NCBI GenBank assembly: GCA_965204415.1
Contig: CBDBEL010000002.1
Location: 248,001-312,000 of the forward strand
DNA length: 64,000 bases
Direction: 5' to 3'
Source: Aldehydirespirator sp965204415
GTDB taxonomy: Bacteria > Actinomycetota > Acidimicrobiia > Acidimicrobiales > Aldehydirespiratoraceae
The notes under the pieces were generated by a model, which saw only the letters and a program-made list of their open reading frames with translations, was not told the origin of the DNA and did no database searches. Positions 49,981 through 59,524 of this stretch are shown here, in pieces (positions within the stretch are counted from its first letter, which is position 1; every line of letters starts with the position of its first letter). A program made the translations under genes and the position numbers.

Positions 49981-50770
49981 GGCCACCCGCTCCGGCGCGA
50001 TCAGGGCCGTGACCGACGGCCCGGTGCTCGAGGTCACCATCGACCGCCCCAAAGCCAACGCCATCGACGCGGCCACCAGCCGCGAGATGAGCCGCCTGTT
50101 CGCGGCCTTCCGCGATGACCCTGACCTCAGGGTCGCGATCGTCACCGGCGCCGGCGACCGGTTCTTCAGCGCCGGATGGGACCTGAACGCCGCCGCGGAG
50201 GGCGAGGAGTTCGAAGCCGACTACGGCGAGGGCGGCTTCGGCGGCTTCGGCGAGCTGCCCGGCCTGCTCAAGCCGGTCATCGCCGCGGTCAACGGCATGG
50301 CCGTCGGCGGCGGTTTCGAGATCGTGCTGGCCGCCGACCTCGTGGTGGCCGCCGAGCACGCCCGCTTCTGGTTGCCGGAGGCTTCGCTGGGACTGATCCC
50401 CGACGCGGCGTCGATCCGCCTGCCCAGGATGCTCCCGCCCGTAGCGGCCAACGAGGTCCTCTACGCGGGCCGCCGCCTCGACGCCGACGATGCACTGCGC
50501 TGGGGTCTCGTAAACTCGGTGGTCGACGCCTCCGACCTGATGAGCGAAGCTCGAGCCCTCGCAGCCAGAGTGGTAGAGGCCGCTCCGCTCTCGGTTGCGG
50601 CCATCTCAGAGATACGCGAGCTCACCGGGCACCTGCCACTGGCCGAGGCCTTCGAACGGCTGCGCTCCGGGGAGCTGGCCGCCTACGAGGCCATGCTCGG
50701 GTCGGCCGACGCCATCGAGGGGCCCACCGCTTTCGCCGAGGGCCGCGCCCCTCACTGGCAGGGCCGCTGA
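49973..50770 (+). CDS. enoyl-CoA hydratase family, CaiD-like
   Basis: This 265-residue crotonase-fold protein has the oxyanion-hole regions FFSAGWDLNAAAEG and MAVGGGFEIVLAADLVVAAE, and the glutamate-bearing PEASLGLIPDAASIRLPR, wording close to carnitinyl-CoA dehydratase CaiD. It would interconvert carnitinyl-CoA and crotonobetainyl-CoA. The GTG start lies inside the synthetase gene (8-base overlap), so the two are coupled. Confidence 0.82.
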   Translation: MTEATRSGAIRAVTDGPVLEVTIDRPKANAIDAATSREMSRLFAAFRDDPDLRVAIVTGAGDRFFSAGWDLNAAAEGEEFEADYGEGGFGGFGELPGLLKPVIAAVNGMAVGGGFEIVLAADLVVAAEHARFWLPEASLGLIPDAASIRLPRMLPPVAANEVLYAGRRLDADDALRWGLVNSVVDASDLMSEARALAARVVEAAPLSVAAISEIRELTGHLPLAEAFERLRSGELAAYEAMLGSADAIEGPTAFAEGRAPHWQGR

Positions 50771-50815
50771 TTCGTCGGCCTCAGGTCGGCACTGCTACAA
50801 CGCGGAGGATCCCAC

Positions 50816-52231
50816 ATGGACGTACCTGACTTCCGGGCACTGACCGTCGAGGCGCTGGCGAACATGGTGCGTGACCGGGTCGTGACTGCCGCGGCCGTCA
50901 CAGCCCACGCGCTGGACCGCATCGACGCCTTGAACCCCCATCTCAACGCGTTCGTAGCCGTCGATGCCGACGGGGCCCGAGCCCAGGCCGGGGCCATCGA
51001 CGGGCGCCTCAGCGCCGGCGAGGATCCCGGTCCGCTGGCCGGCGTGCCAATCGGGGTCAAGGATCTCACCGACGCCGCGGGTCTGCCCACCACCAAGGGC
51101 GCCATGCATCTGCGTGACGCCGCGCCTGCCCGCTCCGACGCGGTGGAGGTGGCGCGGCTACGGGCTGCGGGCTGTGTGGTGGTCGGCAAGACCAACACCG
51201 CGGAGTTCGGCTGCATGGACGACACCTTCAATCCGCTCTTCGGCGCCACCCTCAATCCTTGGAACCGGGCCTACTCGCCGGGCGGCTCCTCGGGAGGCGC
51301 GGCCGCGGCCGTTGCCGCGGGGATGGTCCCGGTCGGCACCGGATCCGACGCCGGGGGATCGATCCGCACCCCGTCGGCGGCGTGCGGGCTGTCCGGCATG
51401 AAGACCAGCCAGGGACGGGTGCCTGCGGGCCCGCCGCCTCTGGGGCTGCTCGACCTGTGCTGCGTGGGCCCCATGGCCCGCCGCATCCGCGACGTCGCCC
51501 TGTGCCTCGACAGCGTGGTGGGGCCCCACCCCGGCGATCTGCGCAGCCTGCCCGCGCCGCCGCGCCCCTGGCGCTCGGCGCTGGACTCGCCCCGGATCCC
51601 GGCCCGGGTGCTGTGGGCGCCCTCGTTCGACGGCGGGCCGGTGGACTCCGAGGTGGCCTCGGCCTGCGCCGCCGCGGTGGAGCGCCTCGCCGCGGCCGGC
51701 GCCGAGGTGGTCGAGGCGGGCCGCCTGCTCGACGCGGGCATGGACCTCCAGGAGGAGCTCTACTACGGCGGCGGGCTGGTGCCCACTCATCGGCCGCTGC
51801 GCGGAACCGACCGCTGGCCCCAGGTCACGGGGATGCTCACCGAGATACTGGACCGCATCTCCGACTCGGTCACCGTCTCGTCGCAGTACGAGGCCCGGCG
51901 CCGGGCTGCCGGGCTCTCCACGGGGCTGGCCGCCGCCATGGCCGGCTTCGACACGATGCTCACGCCCATGTGCGCGGGCCAGATCCCGATGTCGCAGGGC
52001 AACGGCACCATCGACGGAGAGCCGACCGCCGACTGGCTGCGCTTCGCGTCGCTGGCCACGCTGACCCGCCGCCCGGCCGGAACGGTGTGCTGCGGGTTCA
52101 CCCGCCACGGCGTTCCCATCGGCCTTCAGGTCATAGGGCAGCAGCTCGACGATCTCGGCGTGCTGGAGACGCTCGCCGTGCTGGAGGATCTGCTCGGCAT
52201 CGATCCCGTCGCTCCCGACCCGGCGCTGTGA
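50816..52231 (+). CDS. amidase-signature family hydrolase
   Basis: This 471-residue amidase has the catalytic triad placed as in the family: Lys82 (GVKDLTDAAGLPTTKGA), Ser158 (SPGGSSGGAAAAVAAG) and Ser182 (GSDAGGSIRTPSAACG). The spacing Ser158-Ser182 of 24 is typical. A GGAGG site precedes the ATG by eight bases. It is the last gene of the carnitine operon. Its amide substrate is unknown; hydrolysis of an amide-linked quaternary amine would fit the context. Confidence 0.87.
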   Translation: MDVPDFRALTVEALANMVRDRVVTAAAVTAHALDRIDALNPHLNAFVAVDADGARAQAGAIDGRLSAGEDPGPLAGVPIGVKDLTDAAGLPTTKGAMHLRDAAPARSDAVEVARLRAAGCVVVGKTNTAEFGCMDDTFNPLFGATLNPWNRAYSPGGSSGGAAAAVAAGMVPVGTGSDAGGSIRTPSAACGLSGMKTSQGRVPAGPPPLGLLDLCCVGPMARRIRDVALCLDSVVGPHPGDLRSLPAPPRPWRSALDSPRIPARVLWAPSFDGGPVDSEVASACAAAVERLAAAGAEVVEAGRLLDAGMDLQEELYYGGGLVPTHRPLRGTDRWPQVTGMLTEILDRISDSVTVSSQYEARRRAAGLSTGLAAAMAGFDTMLTPMCAGQIPMSQGNGTIDGEPTADWLRFASLATLTRRPAGTVCCGFTRHGVPIGLQVIGQQLDDLGVLETLAVLEDLLGIDPVAPDPAL

Positions 52232-52266
52232 CAGGCCCGCCGTCGCGCCGCCCAGCGACCGGGCCG

Positions 52267-54207
52267 TTACTCGTCGGGCGCCTCGGGAGGCCCCACCCGC
52301 TCGGCCAGTGCCTGGGTGGTGCGGTCGAGGACGACAGCCATCACCAGGATCGCTGCGCCGACCTCGAATCCCAGGCCGACCTCGCTGTTCTTCACAGCCG
52401 AGATCGTCTCGAATCCCAGCCCTCCGCCACCCACCAGACCCGAGATGATGACCATGGCGAGAACCATCATGATCACCTGGTTGATGCCGGCCATGATGGT
52501 CTTGGCCGCCAGCGGGATGCGCACGCCCAGCATCGTCTGACGGGGCGTCGCACCGAAGACCTGTGATGCCTCGACGCTTTCAACGGGCACCTGCCTGATA
52601 CCGAGGGCCGCGATCCGTATGCCGGGCACGCAGGCGTACAGCACCGAGGCGATGACGCCGGGCACGATGCCGATCGTGAAGAAGGTGACGGCGGGGATGA
52701 TGTAGACCAGCGACGGAATGGTCTGCAGGGCGTCCAGCAGCGGACTCAGCGCCGCCTCGACCCGCCGGTTCCGGCCCGCGGCAATGCCGACCGGAATCGC
52801 CACCAGCAGCGACAGCACCACCGCCACCACCACCTGCACGAAGGTGTCGATCGACAACTCCCACATGCCGGTCACCAGGATGACGGTCATCCCGAAGACG
52901 TTGAGGATCGCCATCCGGGCACCTTTGAGCCAGCCGCCGAACGCGGCGGCGGCGACAATCAGCACCGGCCAGGCCACCGTGTCGGTGAGGAATCTGCGCA
53001 GCGGGATGTAGTAGGTCGAGATGACCAGTTCGTTGAAGCTCCGGGTCAACCATCTCAGGTTGTCGCGCACCCATCGCACCAGATCGTCCACCGGATCGAA
53101 GGACTTCACATCCCACACATTCGGGAACGAGTCCATTCCGGCGATCCCGGCTTGGCCCAGGGCTCGGCCTGCCACCAGCAATCCGGCTAGCCCTGCCAGC
53201 GTCGCCAGCACGGCGCTCCTCGGCGGTGCCGTGGCCCGGTCGCCGCTGGCAACCGCCCTCGCCAGCCGGTCCAGGACCGCCGCGATCGCCACCACGGCCA
53301 GTCCGGTCGCGATGCCGCGCCCGGTGCGGCGCTGACTGAGGGTGCCCATCACCTCCTGGCCCAGCCCACCAGCGCCGAGCAGAGTGGCCAGTACCACTAT
53401 CCCGAGCGCCATCATGATCGTCTGGGTTATCCCGGTCATGATCGTGGGCAGCGCCATCGGCAGCTGGACCTTTCGCAATGTCTGCGCCGGGGTCGCGCCG
53501 AAGACCGTGGATGCCTCCACAGCTTGCTCGGCCACCTCCTTGATGCCGAGCGTCGTGAGTCGCGTCACCGGAGGCAGCGCATAGATGACGGTGGCCAGCG
53601 TGGCCGGCACCGCGCCGATCCCGAAGAACATCACCATCGGCACGAAGTAGACCGGCGCTGGGATGGTCTGCATGGCGTCGAGCACGGGCCTCACCGCTCG
53701 GTCGAGGCGCGGGTGCCGCGCGGCCAGTATCCCGGCGGGAAGGCCGACGGCCACCGACAGGATCACTGCCATCGTCATCAGTGCCAGCGTCTCGATCGTC
53801 ACCTCCCAAAGCCCCACAAGGCCGGGGTACACGATGGCGACGGCGGCCGCCGCGGCCGAGATCCAGGCCCGCGTGCGGGCGATGAACGCGAAGATGGCCG
53901 CCGGTATCACGAACCAAGGCACCCACAGCAGGCCCTGCTCGATGCTCTCCAGGCCGAAGCGCACCAGCGACGTGGCCGGGCGGAAGAACACCGTGAAGAG
54001 CCAGTGGGAGCCGCGGTTCTGCTGGGCCCACCGGGAGAACCGGTCGAGAGGCTCTGAGAAGGTCGTGTCGAGCAGCGCCGGCGGTTCAGCCCCGCCCATC
54101 GCTACCTGCAGCGCGATCAGCACGAGCGGCAACGCCAGCCACAGCGCTCGCCGCTCGCTGATCGCCCAGCGGCGTGCCGTGCCGAGCGGGGGAGCGGACG
54201 CGGTCAC
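52267..54207 (-). CDS. proW: glycine betaine/proline-type ABC permease, double-length
   Basis: This 646-residue protein contains two complete binding-protein-dependent permease units in one chain. Each unit has an ASTVFGATPAQTLRKVQLP-like (or ASQVFGATPRQTMLGVRIP) EAA loop and a PAPVYFVPMVMFFGIGAVP-like helix pair. One chain could therefore form the whole channel normally made by two ProW copies. I chose the GTG at 54207 because it overlaps the ATPase stop (GTGA at 54204-54207). It is convergent with the amidase gene. Confidence 0.87.
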   Translation of the reverse strand: MTASAPPLGTARRWAISERRALWLALPLVLIALQVAMGGAEPPALLDTTFSEPLDRFSRWAQQNRGSHWLFTVFFRPATSLVRFGLESIEQGLLWVPWFVIPAAIFAFIARTRAWISAAAAAVAIVYPGLVGLWEVTIETLALMTMAVILSVAVGLPAGILAARHPRLDRAVRPVLDAMQTIPAPVYFVPMVMFFGIGAVPATLATVIYALPPVTRLTTLGIKEVAEQAVEASTVFGATPAQTLRKVQLPMALPTIMTGITQTIMMALGIVVLATLLGAGGLGQEVMGTLSQRRTGRGIATGLAVVAIAAVLDRLARAVASGDRATAPPRSAVLATLAGLAGLLVAGRALGQAGIAGMDSFPNVWDVKSFDPVDDLVRWVRDNLRWLTRSFNELVISTYYIPLRRFLTDTVAWPVLIVAAAAFGGWLKGARMAILNVFGMTVILVTGMWELSIDTFVQVVVAVVLSLLVAIPVGIAAGRNRRVEAALSPLLDALQTIPSLVYIIPAVTFFTIGIVPGVIASVLYACVPGIRIAALGIRQVPVESVEASQVFGATPRQTMLGVRIPLAAKTIMAGINQVIMMVLAMVIISGLVGGGGLGFETISAVKNSEVGLGFEVGAAILVMAVVLDRTTQALAERVGPPEAPDE

Positions 54208-55238
54208 GCCTGCGGTTGGATCATCCTGGTGACCGCGCCGCGGTCGATGCACCCGAGGTGAGCGCCGGTCGCGTCTACCACCGAGACGTCCTCGGTGGTT
54301 CCGATCAGCACCGGGAGGATCGACTCGAGGCTGTCGGAGCCGGCCACGACCCGGCCGGACGAGATGCTCGCCGAGTCCGTCACGACATCGCCCGCAGTCA
54401 GCACCTTGGTGCGGGGGACGTCCTTGACGAACTCCTTCACGTACTCGGTGGCCGGACTCATGATCAAGTCCGCGGCCGTTCCGACCTGGTCGAACTCACC
54501 GTCCTTCATGACCGCTATCCGATCGCCGAGCTTGATCGCCTCGTCGAAGTCGTGGGTGATGAAGATGATCGTGCCATTGATGTCGGACTGGATGCGCAGC
54601 AGTTCGTCCTGCATGTCGCGCCGGATCAGGGGGTCGAGGGCCGAGAACGGCTCGTCGAAGAAGAGCACCGTCGGCTCGACGGCCAGCGCCCGCGCCAGGC
54701 CGACCCGCTGCTGCATCCCGCCCGAGAGCTGATGGGGGTAGTTGAGTCCGCAGCCCTGCAGGCCGACAAGATCGAGCATCTCGTCGGCCCGGCGGTGGCG
54801 GGCCTTGCGGTCCATGCCCTGGATCTCCAAGCCGTATGCCACGTTGTCGATGACCCGCCGGTGCGGGAACAGCCCGAAATGCTGGAACACCATCGAGAGC
54901 TTGGCCCGCCTTACGTCCCGCAGCTCGGCGTCGCTCATGGCAGTGAGATCCTCCCCCTCGAGGATCACCGTGCCCCTCGTCAGCGGCGACAGCCGGGCGA
55001 CGCAGCGCACCAGCGTCGACTTGCCCGAGCCGGACAGGCCCATGACCACGAATGTCTCGCCGCGCCGCACGTCGAAGGACACGTCGCGCACGCCGATGGT
55101 GGCACCGGTGGCGAGATGCACCTCGGCGCGCGACGCGCCCTTGTCGGCCATCTCCAAGGCCCGGCCTCTGCGGCTCCCGAAGACTCGCCAGACTCCGCGA
55201 GCCGAGAGGCACGGGCCGGAGACGGCCGTGTCGTTCAC
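54204..55238 (-). CDS. proV: glycine betaine/proline-type ABC ATPase
   Basis: This 344-residue ATPase has Walker A GLSGSGKST, QLSGGMQQRVGLARAL signature, Walker B VLFFDEPFSALDP and the switch His in FITHDFDEAIKLGDR. A C-terminal CBS-like region (residues about 275-335, PRTKVLTAGDVVT and later SVVDATGAHLG) matches the osmosensing part of ProV/OpuA. The GTG start lies 19 bases after proX. Long N-terminal ARGVWRVFGSRRGRALEMAD is typical. Confidence 0.92.
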   Translation of the reverse strand: MNDTAVSGPCLSARGVWRVFGSRRGRALEMADKGASRAEVHLATGATIGVRDVSFDVRRGETFVVMGLSGSGKSTLVRCVARLSPLTRGTVILEGEDLTAMSDAELRDVRRAKLSMVFQHFGLFPHRRVIDNVAYGLEIQGMDRKARHRRADEMLDLVGLQGCGLNYPHQLSGGMQQRVGLARALAVEPTVLFFDEPFSALDPLIRRDMQDELLRIQSDINGTIIFITHDFDEAIKLGDRIAVMKDGEFDQVGTAADLIMSPATEYVKEFVKDVPRTKVLTAGDVVTDSASISSGRVVAGSDSLESILPVLIGTTEDVSVVDATGAHLGCIDRGAVTRMIQPQA

Positions 55239-55257
55239 GGCACAGTTGCGTGCCGAC

Positions 55258-56283
55258 TCAGCTGAGCCAAGCAGACCAGATGTCGGCGTTGTCGGCGATC
55301 CACTTGGCCGCTACGTCGTCGACGTCCTCGCCGTCGAGCTCGACCGGCGGCAGCATCGTGAGCTGGTCCTCGGTTCTGATCGTGAACTTGTGCAGGAACG
55401 ACCAGACGTCGGGGGCCTTGTCCTCGAGCCTGGCCGAGGCCGCCTTGATCAGCACCTCCTCGGGATAGTCGCAGTCCACCCCGCCGTCGCCGCTCGCCTG
55501 GCTGGCCGCGCACGCGTCGTTGTAGGCGGGAAGCGGCACGTTGACGAGGTTGTACGTGGAGACGGCCGCCGTCGGCGTCCACCAGTACAGCAGGATCGGC
55601 TCGGCCGCGGCGACCCTGGCGTCTATCTCGGCCACGGTGGCCGGCTCCGAGCCCGAGAACACCACCTGGAAGGGCAGGCCCAGGTTGTCGATGATCTCCT
55701 GGTCCCATTGAGCGTAGGACGGATCGGTTCCCAGGAACCTGCCCTGGTCGCCGGTCTCGGGGGTCGAGAAGAGCGCGGCCGCGTCGTCGCTGTCGTAGCC
55801 CTCCCAGGTCGCCAGCTCGGGATTGTCGGCGACCACGTAGTCGGGCACGAACCACCCGATCTTGCCGATGGTGCCCAGGTCGCCGATCTCGACGACGGTT
55901 CCGTCGTCGAAGAAGACCTGCTCAGGGTCGCTGAGTCCCGAGGGCCAGATCTCCAGCACGGCGTCGAGCGTGCCGTCGGCCAAGCCGGTGAACATTGCCT
56001 CGTTCTCGTCGATGACGATCACATCGGTGGGGTAGCCGAGCTCGCTCTCGATCAACTGGCGGGCAACCGCGACGTTGAGCTCCGACGCGGTCCACGGGTT
56101 GGCAACCAGCACGATCTCGGGCTTGTCCTCGGCTGGCTCGGCCGGGGCTTCGGCGGGCTCTTGGGCTGGCTCGGCCGGGGCTTCGGCGGGCTCTTGGGCT
56201 GGCTCGGCCGCGGGCTCCTCGTCGTCACCGCACGCTGCGGCGAGCAGGGTCACCGCCAACAGGGCGAACAGCATTCTCTTCAT
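55258..56283 (-). CDS. proX: glycine betaine/proline-type substrate-binding lipoprotein
   Basis: This 341-residue lipoprotein has a signal with lipobox LLAAAC and a repetitive Ala/Pro/Glu linker (EPAQEPAEAPAEP twice, a 39-base tandem duplication) before the binding domain. IVLVANPWTASELNVAVARQ and LLYWWTPTAAVSTYNLVNVP supply the aromatic box expected for quaternary ammonium ligands. AGGAGGAGACC lies just before the ATG. It is the first gene of the minus-strand importer; carnitine or betaine is the likely ligand given the neighbours. Confidence 0.88.
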   Translation of the reverse strand: MKRMLFALLAVTLLAAACGDDEEPAAEPAQEPAEAPAEPAQEPAEAPAEPAEDKPEIVLVANPWTASELNVAVARQLIESELGYPTDVIVIDENEAMFTGLADGTLDAVLEIWPSGLSDPEQVFFDDGTVVEIGDLGTIGKIGWFVPDYVVADNPELATWEGYDSDDAAALFSTPETGDQGRFLGTDPSYAQWDQEIIDNLGLPFQVVFSGSEPATVAEIDARVAAAEPILLYWWTPTAAVSTYNLVNVPLPAYNDACAASQASGDGGVDCDYPEEVLIKAASARLEDKAPDVWSFLHKFTIRTEDQLTMLPPVELDGEDVDDVAAKWIADNADIWSAWLS

Positions 56284-56443
56284 GGTCTCCTCCTGGGACA
56301 CTCTGGCGTCGGTCGCCCCCTCCGGGCGCCGACCTTGGAAGCAGCCACTATAACGGGCCGACGCGCATCGAATTGATGCGTCATCCCGGCGGTGGTCGCG
56401 TCGCGGAGCCTCGGCGGCTCCCGCGTCGTCGGGGCCTTCCCGG

Positions 56444-57229
56444 TCAGCCCTGGCCGAAGTCCCAGGCCGCGATCTCGGCCATCTGCTCGCCGAGCAGGGC
56501 CACCGCGGTCTCGAACAGCAGCTTGCCCTCCTCGGCGTTGGCGCCGGTCGGGTCGCCGATGTGGCCGTCGGGCCCGAAATCGTTGGACAGCCAGCCGAAG
56601 GAGGCCAGCCCGCCGAAGCGCACGTAGCGGTTGTCCGCCAGACCCTCCGGCACGGCCCGCCTGGCCCGCTCAAGGTGCACGAGGTGGGGTCGCAGGTGCA
56701 TGAACACCGACGTCTCGCGGTGCCCGCCGTGGATCCCCATTCCAAGCTCGGTCCCGGGAGAGGTACCGCCGTGGTCGGGCGGCACGAACGGGTGCACGAG
56801 AAAGGTCATCAGCCCGTGCTCCAGGCGGACCTCCCGGCAGGCCACGTTGAGCAGGGCCGAGTTGCCGCCGTGACCGTTGAGGAACACCAGGCGCCGGGCC
56901 CTGGTCGTGGCGATACAGCGGCCGATGTCCCGCAGCACCGCCAGAAGCGTCTCCGCCGACAGCCACAGAGTCCCCGGCGACCAGGCGTGCTCGTTCGACT
57001 TCGACACCGACAGGGTGGGCAGCAGCCACAGGTCACAGGCATCACCGTGCTCGGCGACGAGGGCGGCCGCGGCCTCGTGGGCGATCACGTGGTCCACCGA
57101 CAGAGGCAGGTGCGGTCCGTGCTGCTCCACCGCTCCGATCGGCTGCACGATCACCGACGACTCCGTGATCCGTTCAGCGATCTCGGGCCCGCTGAGGTCC
57201 TCGAGGCGGCGACTGGGGGTGCTGGACAT
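56444..57229 (-). CDS. creatininase-family amidohydrolase
   Basis: This 261-residue metal-dependent hydrolase has the metal-binding wording VQPIGAVEQHGPHLPLSVD, FLNGHGGNSALLNVA and GIHGGHRETSVFMHL. The family includes creatinine amidohydrolase and MftE-like and pterin-related hydrolases. Start chosen at the second ATG (57229). Placed beside a betaine-type importer and the carnitine operon it could act on a guanidino or amide compound, but the true substrate is open. Confidence 0.83.
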   Translation of the reverse strand: MSSTPSRRLEDLSGPEIAERITESSVIVQPIGAVEQHGPHLPLSVDHVIAHEAAAALVAEHGDACDLWLLPTLSVSKSNEHAWSPGTLWLSAETLLAVLRDIGRCIATTRARRLVFLNGHGGNSALLNVACREVRLEHGLMTFLVHPFVPPDHGGTSPGTELGMGIHGGHRETSVFMHLRPHLVHLERARRAVPEGLADNRYVRFGGLASFGWLSNDFGPDGHIGDPTGANAEEGKLLFETAVALLGEQMAEIAAWDFGQG

Positions 57230-57255
57230 GGCTCTCAAGGTACCCGCGACAGCCC

Positions 57256-58725
57256 CTATCCCGGCCCCGTCGAAGTCGAGTCGACCGGTGGTGGGCTCCA
57301 GAACGAGACATCGGCCACGCCGAGGTTCCTGACTCCGCCTAGGCCGTCCAGACGCGCCACCGCCGTGGTGTCTAGCCCGACCGATATCGCGCCGAACACG
57401 ATCGCGTCACTGTCGGGTGACCACAGGCGGGGAGTCTCGACGTACTGGTCGGCGAAGCGCAGGTAGTCGCGGACGAAGGCGACGGTGGGGGTGAAGCGGG
57501 TGAGCTCCGCTGCTTCCTGGCCGTCCCAGATGTGCCAGGCCAGAGTGGCGCCGTCCGGGTCCTGTGTTGTGGGGACCGCGATCAGCAGACTGCGACCGTC
57601 GTGGCTCCATTCGAGCCAGAATCCGGCGCGGTCCAGCACCTCGGCGCGCTCGCCGGTGTCCAGATTGATGATCCACACGGCACCGCTCGACAACTCCGAC
57701 CCTACCGGGGTGTCGGCTGCCTGTGCCCTTGAGGCTGCTTCCGGGCCGTCACCGGGATTGGCTGAGTCGTCCGGTGCGGCCAGCAGCGAGAGCGCGGCCA
57801 GGTCACCCGCCGGGTGAACGGACATCAGGACCAGGCCTTCGGCGTCGCCGAGGTCGGTCATCTCGCCGCTGTCCGCGCTGCGGCGCACGAGTCGCGGGCC
57901 GCTGAGGGCGAGGGTCTCCTCCGGGACGACCTCGCCCGCGCTCGCGTCCGGACCGGCTTCGGGAGGCTGGGCCAGATCCTCGACATACAGGAAGTCCCCG
58001 GTGCCGGGCACCCAGGCGGGCGCCTGGAAGCCGAAGCCCACCGGGCCGAAGTCCGTGTGTTCCTGAGGCGAGTCGGGGTCCGCCATCAACCACAGGTGGG
58101 GTCCGGCGTGGACCAGCAACCGATCACCGCTTGGTTCCCAGGCCACGTAGATGCTGCTGCTCTCCAACGAGAAGTCCGAGGCCTGCGCGCCGCTGCCGTC
58201 GAGGATGTCGAGCGACGTGCCGCCCGATTCGCCTGGCCCCAGTGCGGCCAGACGGGTGCCGTCGTGGTTCCAGGAGTAGAAGAAGTACTCGCGGGGGGCC
58301 GCCGACGTTTCAACCTCCCAGACGGACGTGTCCACCACCGCGACAACGCTCGTGCCGCTGCTGGGGTCGACGACGGTTGCCGCCAGCTGGCGGCCGTCGC
58401 GGGACCATGTGGGCTGGACGACGACCTGGCTTCCAGCCAGTTCGGCCACCTGCCTGCCGTCGGGCTCCAGGAAGCGCAGGCCGGTCGGACCTGAGGCCGC
58501 GATCAGGCCGCTGCCACCGACCGCAGGGATGCTGGGCCGAGCCGCTTCGGTGACCGAAGTGGGTGTGACGGGACTGGTTGTCCCGGTCCCCGGGGCCAGC
58601 GAGGACTGCAGGTCCGCGTCGGCCGGCGCCGGGACAGAGGTGCGCTCCGGGGGGCTGGCGCACGACGCCAGGACGAGCAGGGCGCACATGGCCGCTCGCG
58701 TGGCGAGGCGTCGGCACGAAGGCAC
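57256..58725 (-). CDS. beta-propeller (TolB/WD40-like) lipoprotein
   Basis: This 489-residue secreted lipoprotein has lipobox LVLASC after a basic signal, then a Ser/Pro/Thr-rich linker. It continues with repeated blades with SRDGRQLAATVVD, NHDGTRLAALGPG, EPSGDRLLVHAG and SHDGRSLLIAVPT, characteristic of PD40/TolB-like propellers. Function unknown; such proteins usually bind other proteins or glycans outside the membrane. It is transcribed alone. Confidence 0.75.
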   Translation of the reverse strand: MPSCRRLATRAAMCALLVLASCASPPERTSVPAPADADLQSSLAPGTGTTSPVTPTSVTEAARPSIPAVGGSGLIAASGPTGLRFLEPDGRQVAELAGSQVVVQPTWSRDGRQLAATVVDPSSGTSVVAVVDTSVWEVETSAAPREYFFYSWNHDGTRLAALGPGESGGTSLDILDGSGAQASDFSLESSSIYVAWEPSGDRLLVHAGPHLWLMADPDSPQEHTDFGPVGFGFQAPAWVPGTGDFLYVEDLAQPPEAGPDASAGEVVPEETLALSGPRLVRRSADSGEMTDLGDAEGLVLMSVHPAGDLAALSLLAAPDDSANPGDGPEAASRAQAADTPVGSELSSGAVWIINLDTGERAEVLDRAGFWLEWSHDGRSLLIAVPTTQDPDGATLAWHIWDGQEAAELTRFTPTVAFVRDYLRFADQYVETPRLWSPDSDAIVFGAISVGLDTTAVARLDGLGGVRNLGVADVSFWSPPPVDSTSTGPG

Positions 58726-58824
58726 GTTCGAGACCGTAGCCCGCGGTTGCGACCCCGGCTCCGTCCCGGGGTGCCGGCCCGCCAGCCGGACGGGCCACCC
58801 GCCCCTGCAGCTCGGCTCGGCCTG

Positions 58825-59391
58825 CTAGAAGGGGCTCAGGCCCAGGCGGTTGCGGATGGAGACCAGCTCGCCCAAGTGGTTGAAGCCGTGGCCGACTGCG
58901 CTCCACTGCAGGAACCAGGCTGCGGGTTTGCCCTCCCACATGGAGTACAGCCAGTCGAAGCGGTCAGCAGGGGTGCCGATGGCTTCCAGCGCGGCGTCCG
59001 TGTCGGGTTGCCGGTCCATCGGCGGCAAGCCCCGATCCTCCAGCCAGGCGGCGGTGGATTCCATGACGTCCAGCGTGTAGCCGCCGACAGCCTCCGGATC
59101 CAGCAGATCCACCAGGTCCGTGTCCTCGCCCTCGGCCAGGCCCCGCCAGAGGTCCTCGTCGATGCCGAGGCGGTCGGTCCAGTTCTCGACCACCGAGCCG
59201 GCGCCCCGTAGCACGCCGTTCACGGCCACATCGTGGTGGCGGGCAAGGTGCCACAGCACGTAGACCGGCGCGATCCCCCCGCCGTCGGCCCGTTCGGTGC
59301 GCCGCTCCGGCGGTATCAGGCCGAGCACGCCGCCGTCGAGCTTGGCCCGCAGCGATCTCACGTCTCCGATGATCCAGTCCCGCAGATCCAT
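58825..59391 (-). CDS. DinB-like (DUF664-type) metal-binding protein
   Basis: This 188-residue four-helix protein has VLWHLARHHDVAVNG and a late WSAVGHGFNHLGELVSIRNR. The histidines are placed as in DinB/YfiT-like proteins, which bind a divalent metal and in actinobacteria often act as thiol-dependent transferases. No specific substrate can be deduced. Divergent from the flavodoxin-fold gene 133 bases away. Confidence 0.7.
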   Translation of the reverse strand: MDLRDWIIGDVRSLRAKLDGGVLGLIPPERRTERADGGGIAPVYVLWHLARHHDVAVNGVLRGAGSVVENWTDRLGIDEDLWRGLAEGEDTDLVDLLDPEAVGGYTLDVMESTAAWLEDRGLPPMDRQPDTDAALEAIGTPADRFDWLYSMWEGKPAAWFLQWSAVGHGFNHLGELVSIRNRLGLSPF

Positions 59392-59524
59392 GTCAGGAAC
59401 TCTAGTTCTCTGTTGGGGTCACTGGACCCGCTGCGCGTCACGCCCGGTGGCTGGAGTCCACGACTCGATGAGCAGGCTGTGCGACCAGAATCTAGGCCCG
59501 CGTTGGGGTGGGTACGCTCCGGCT

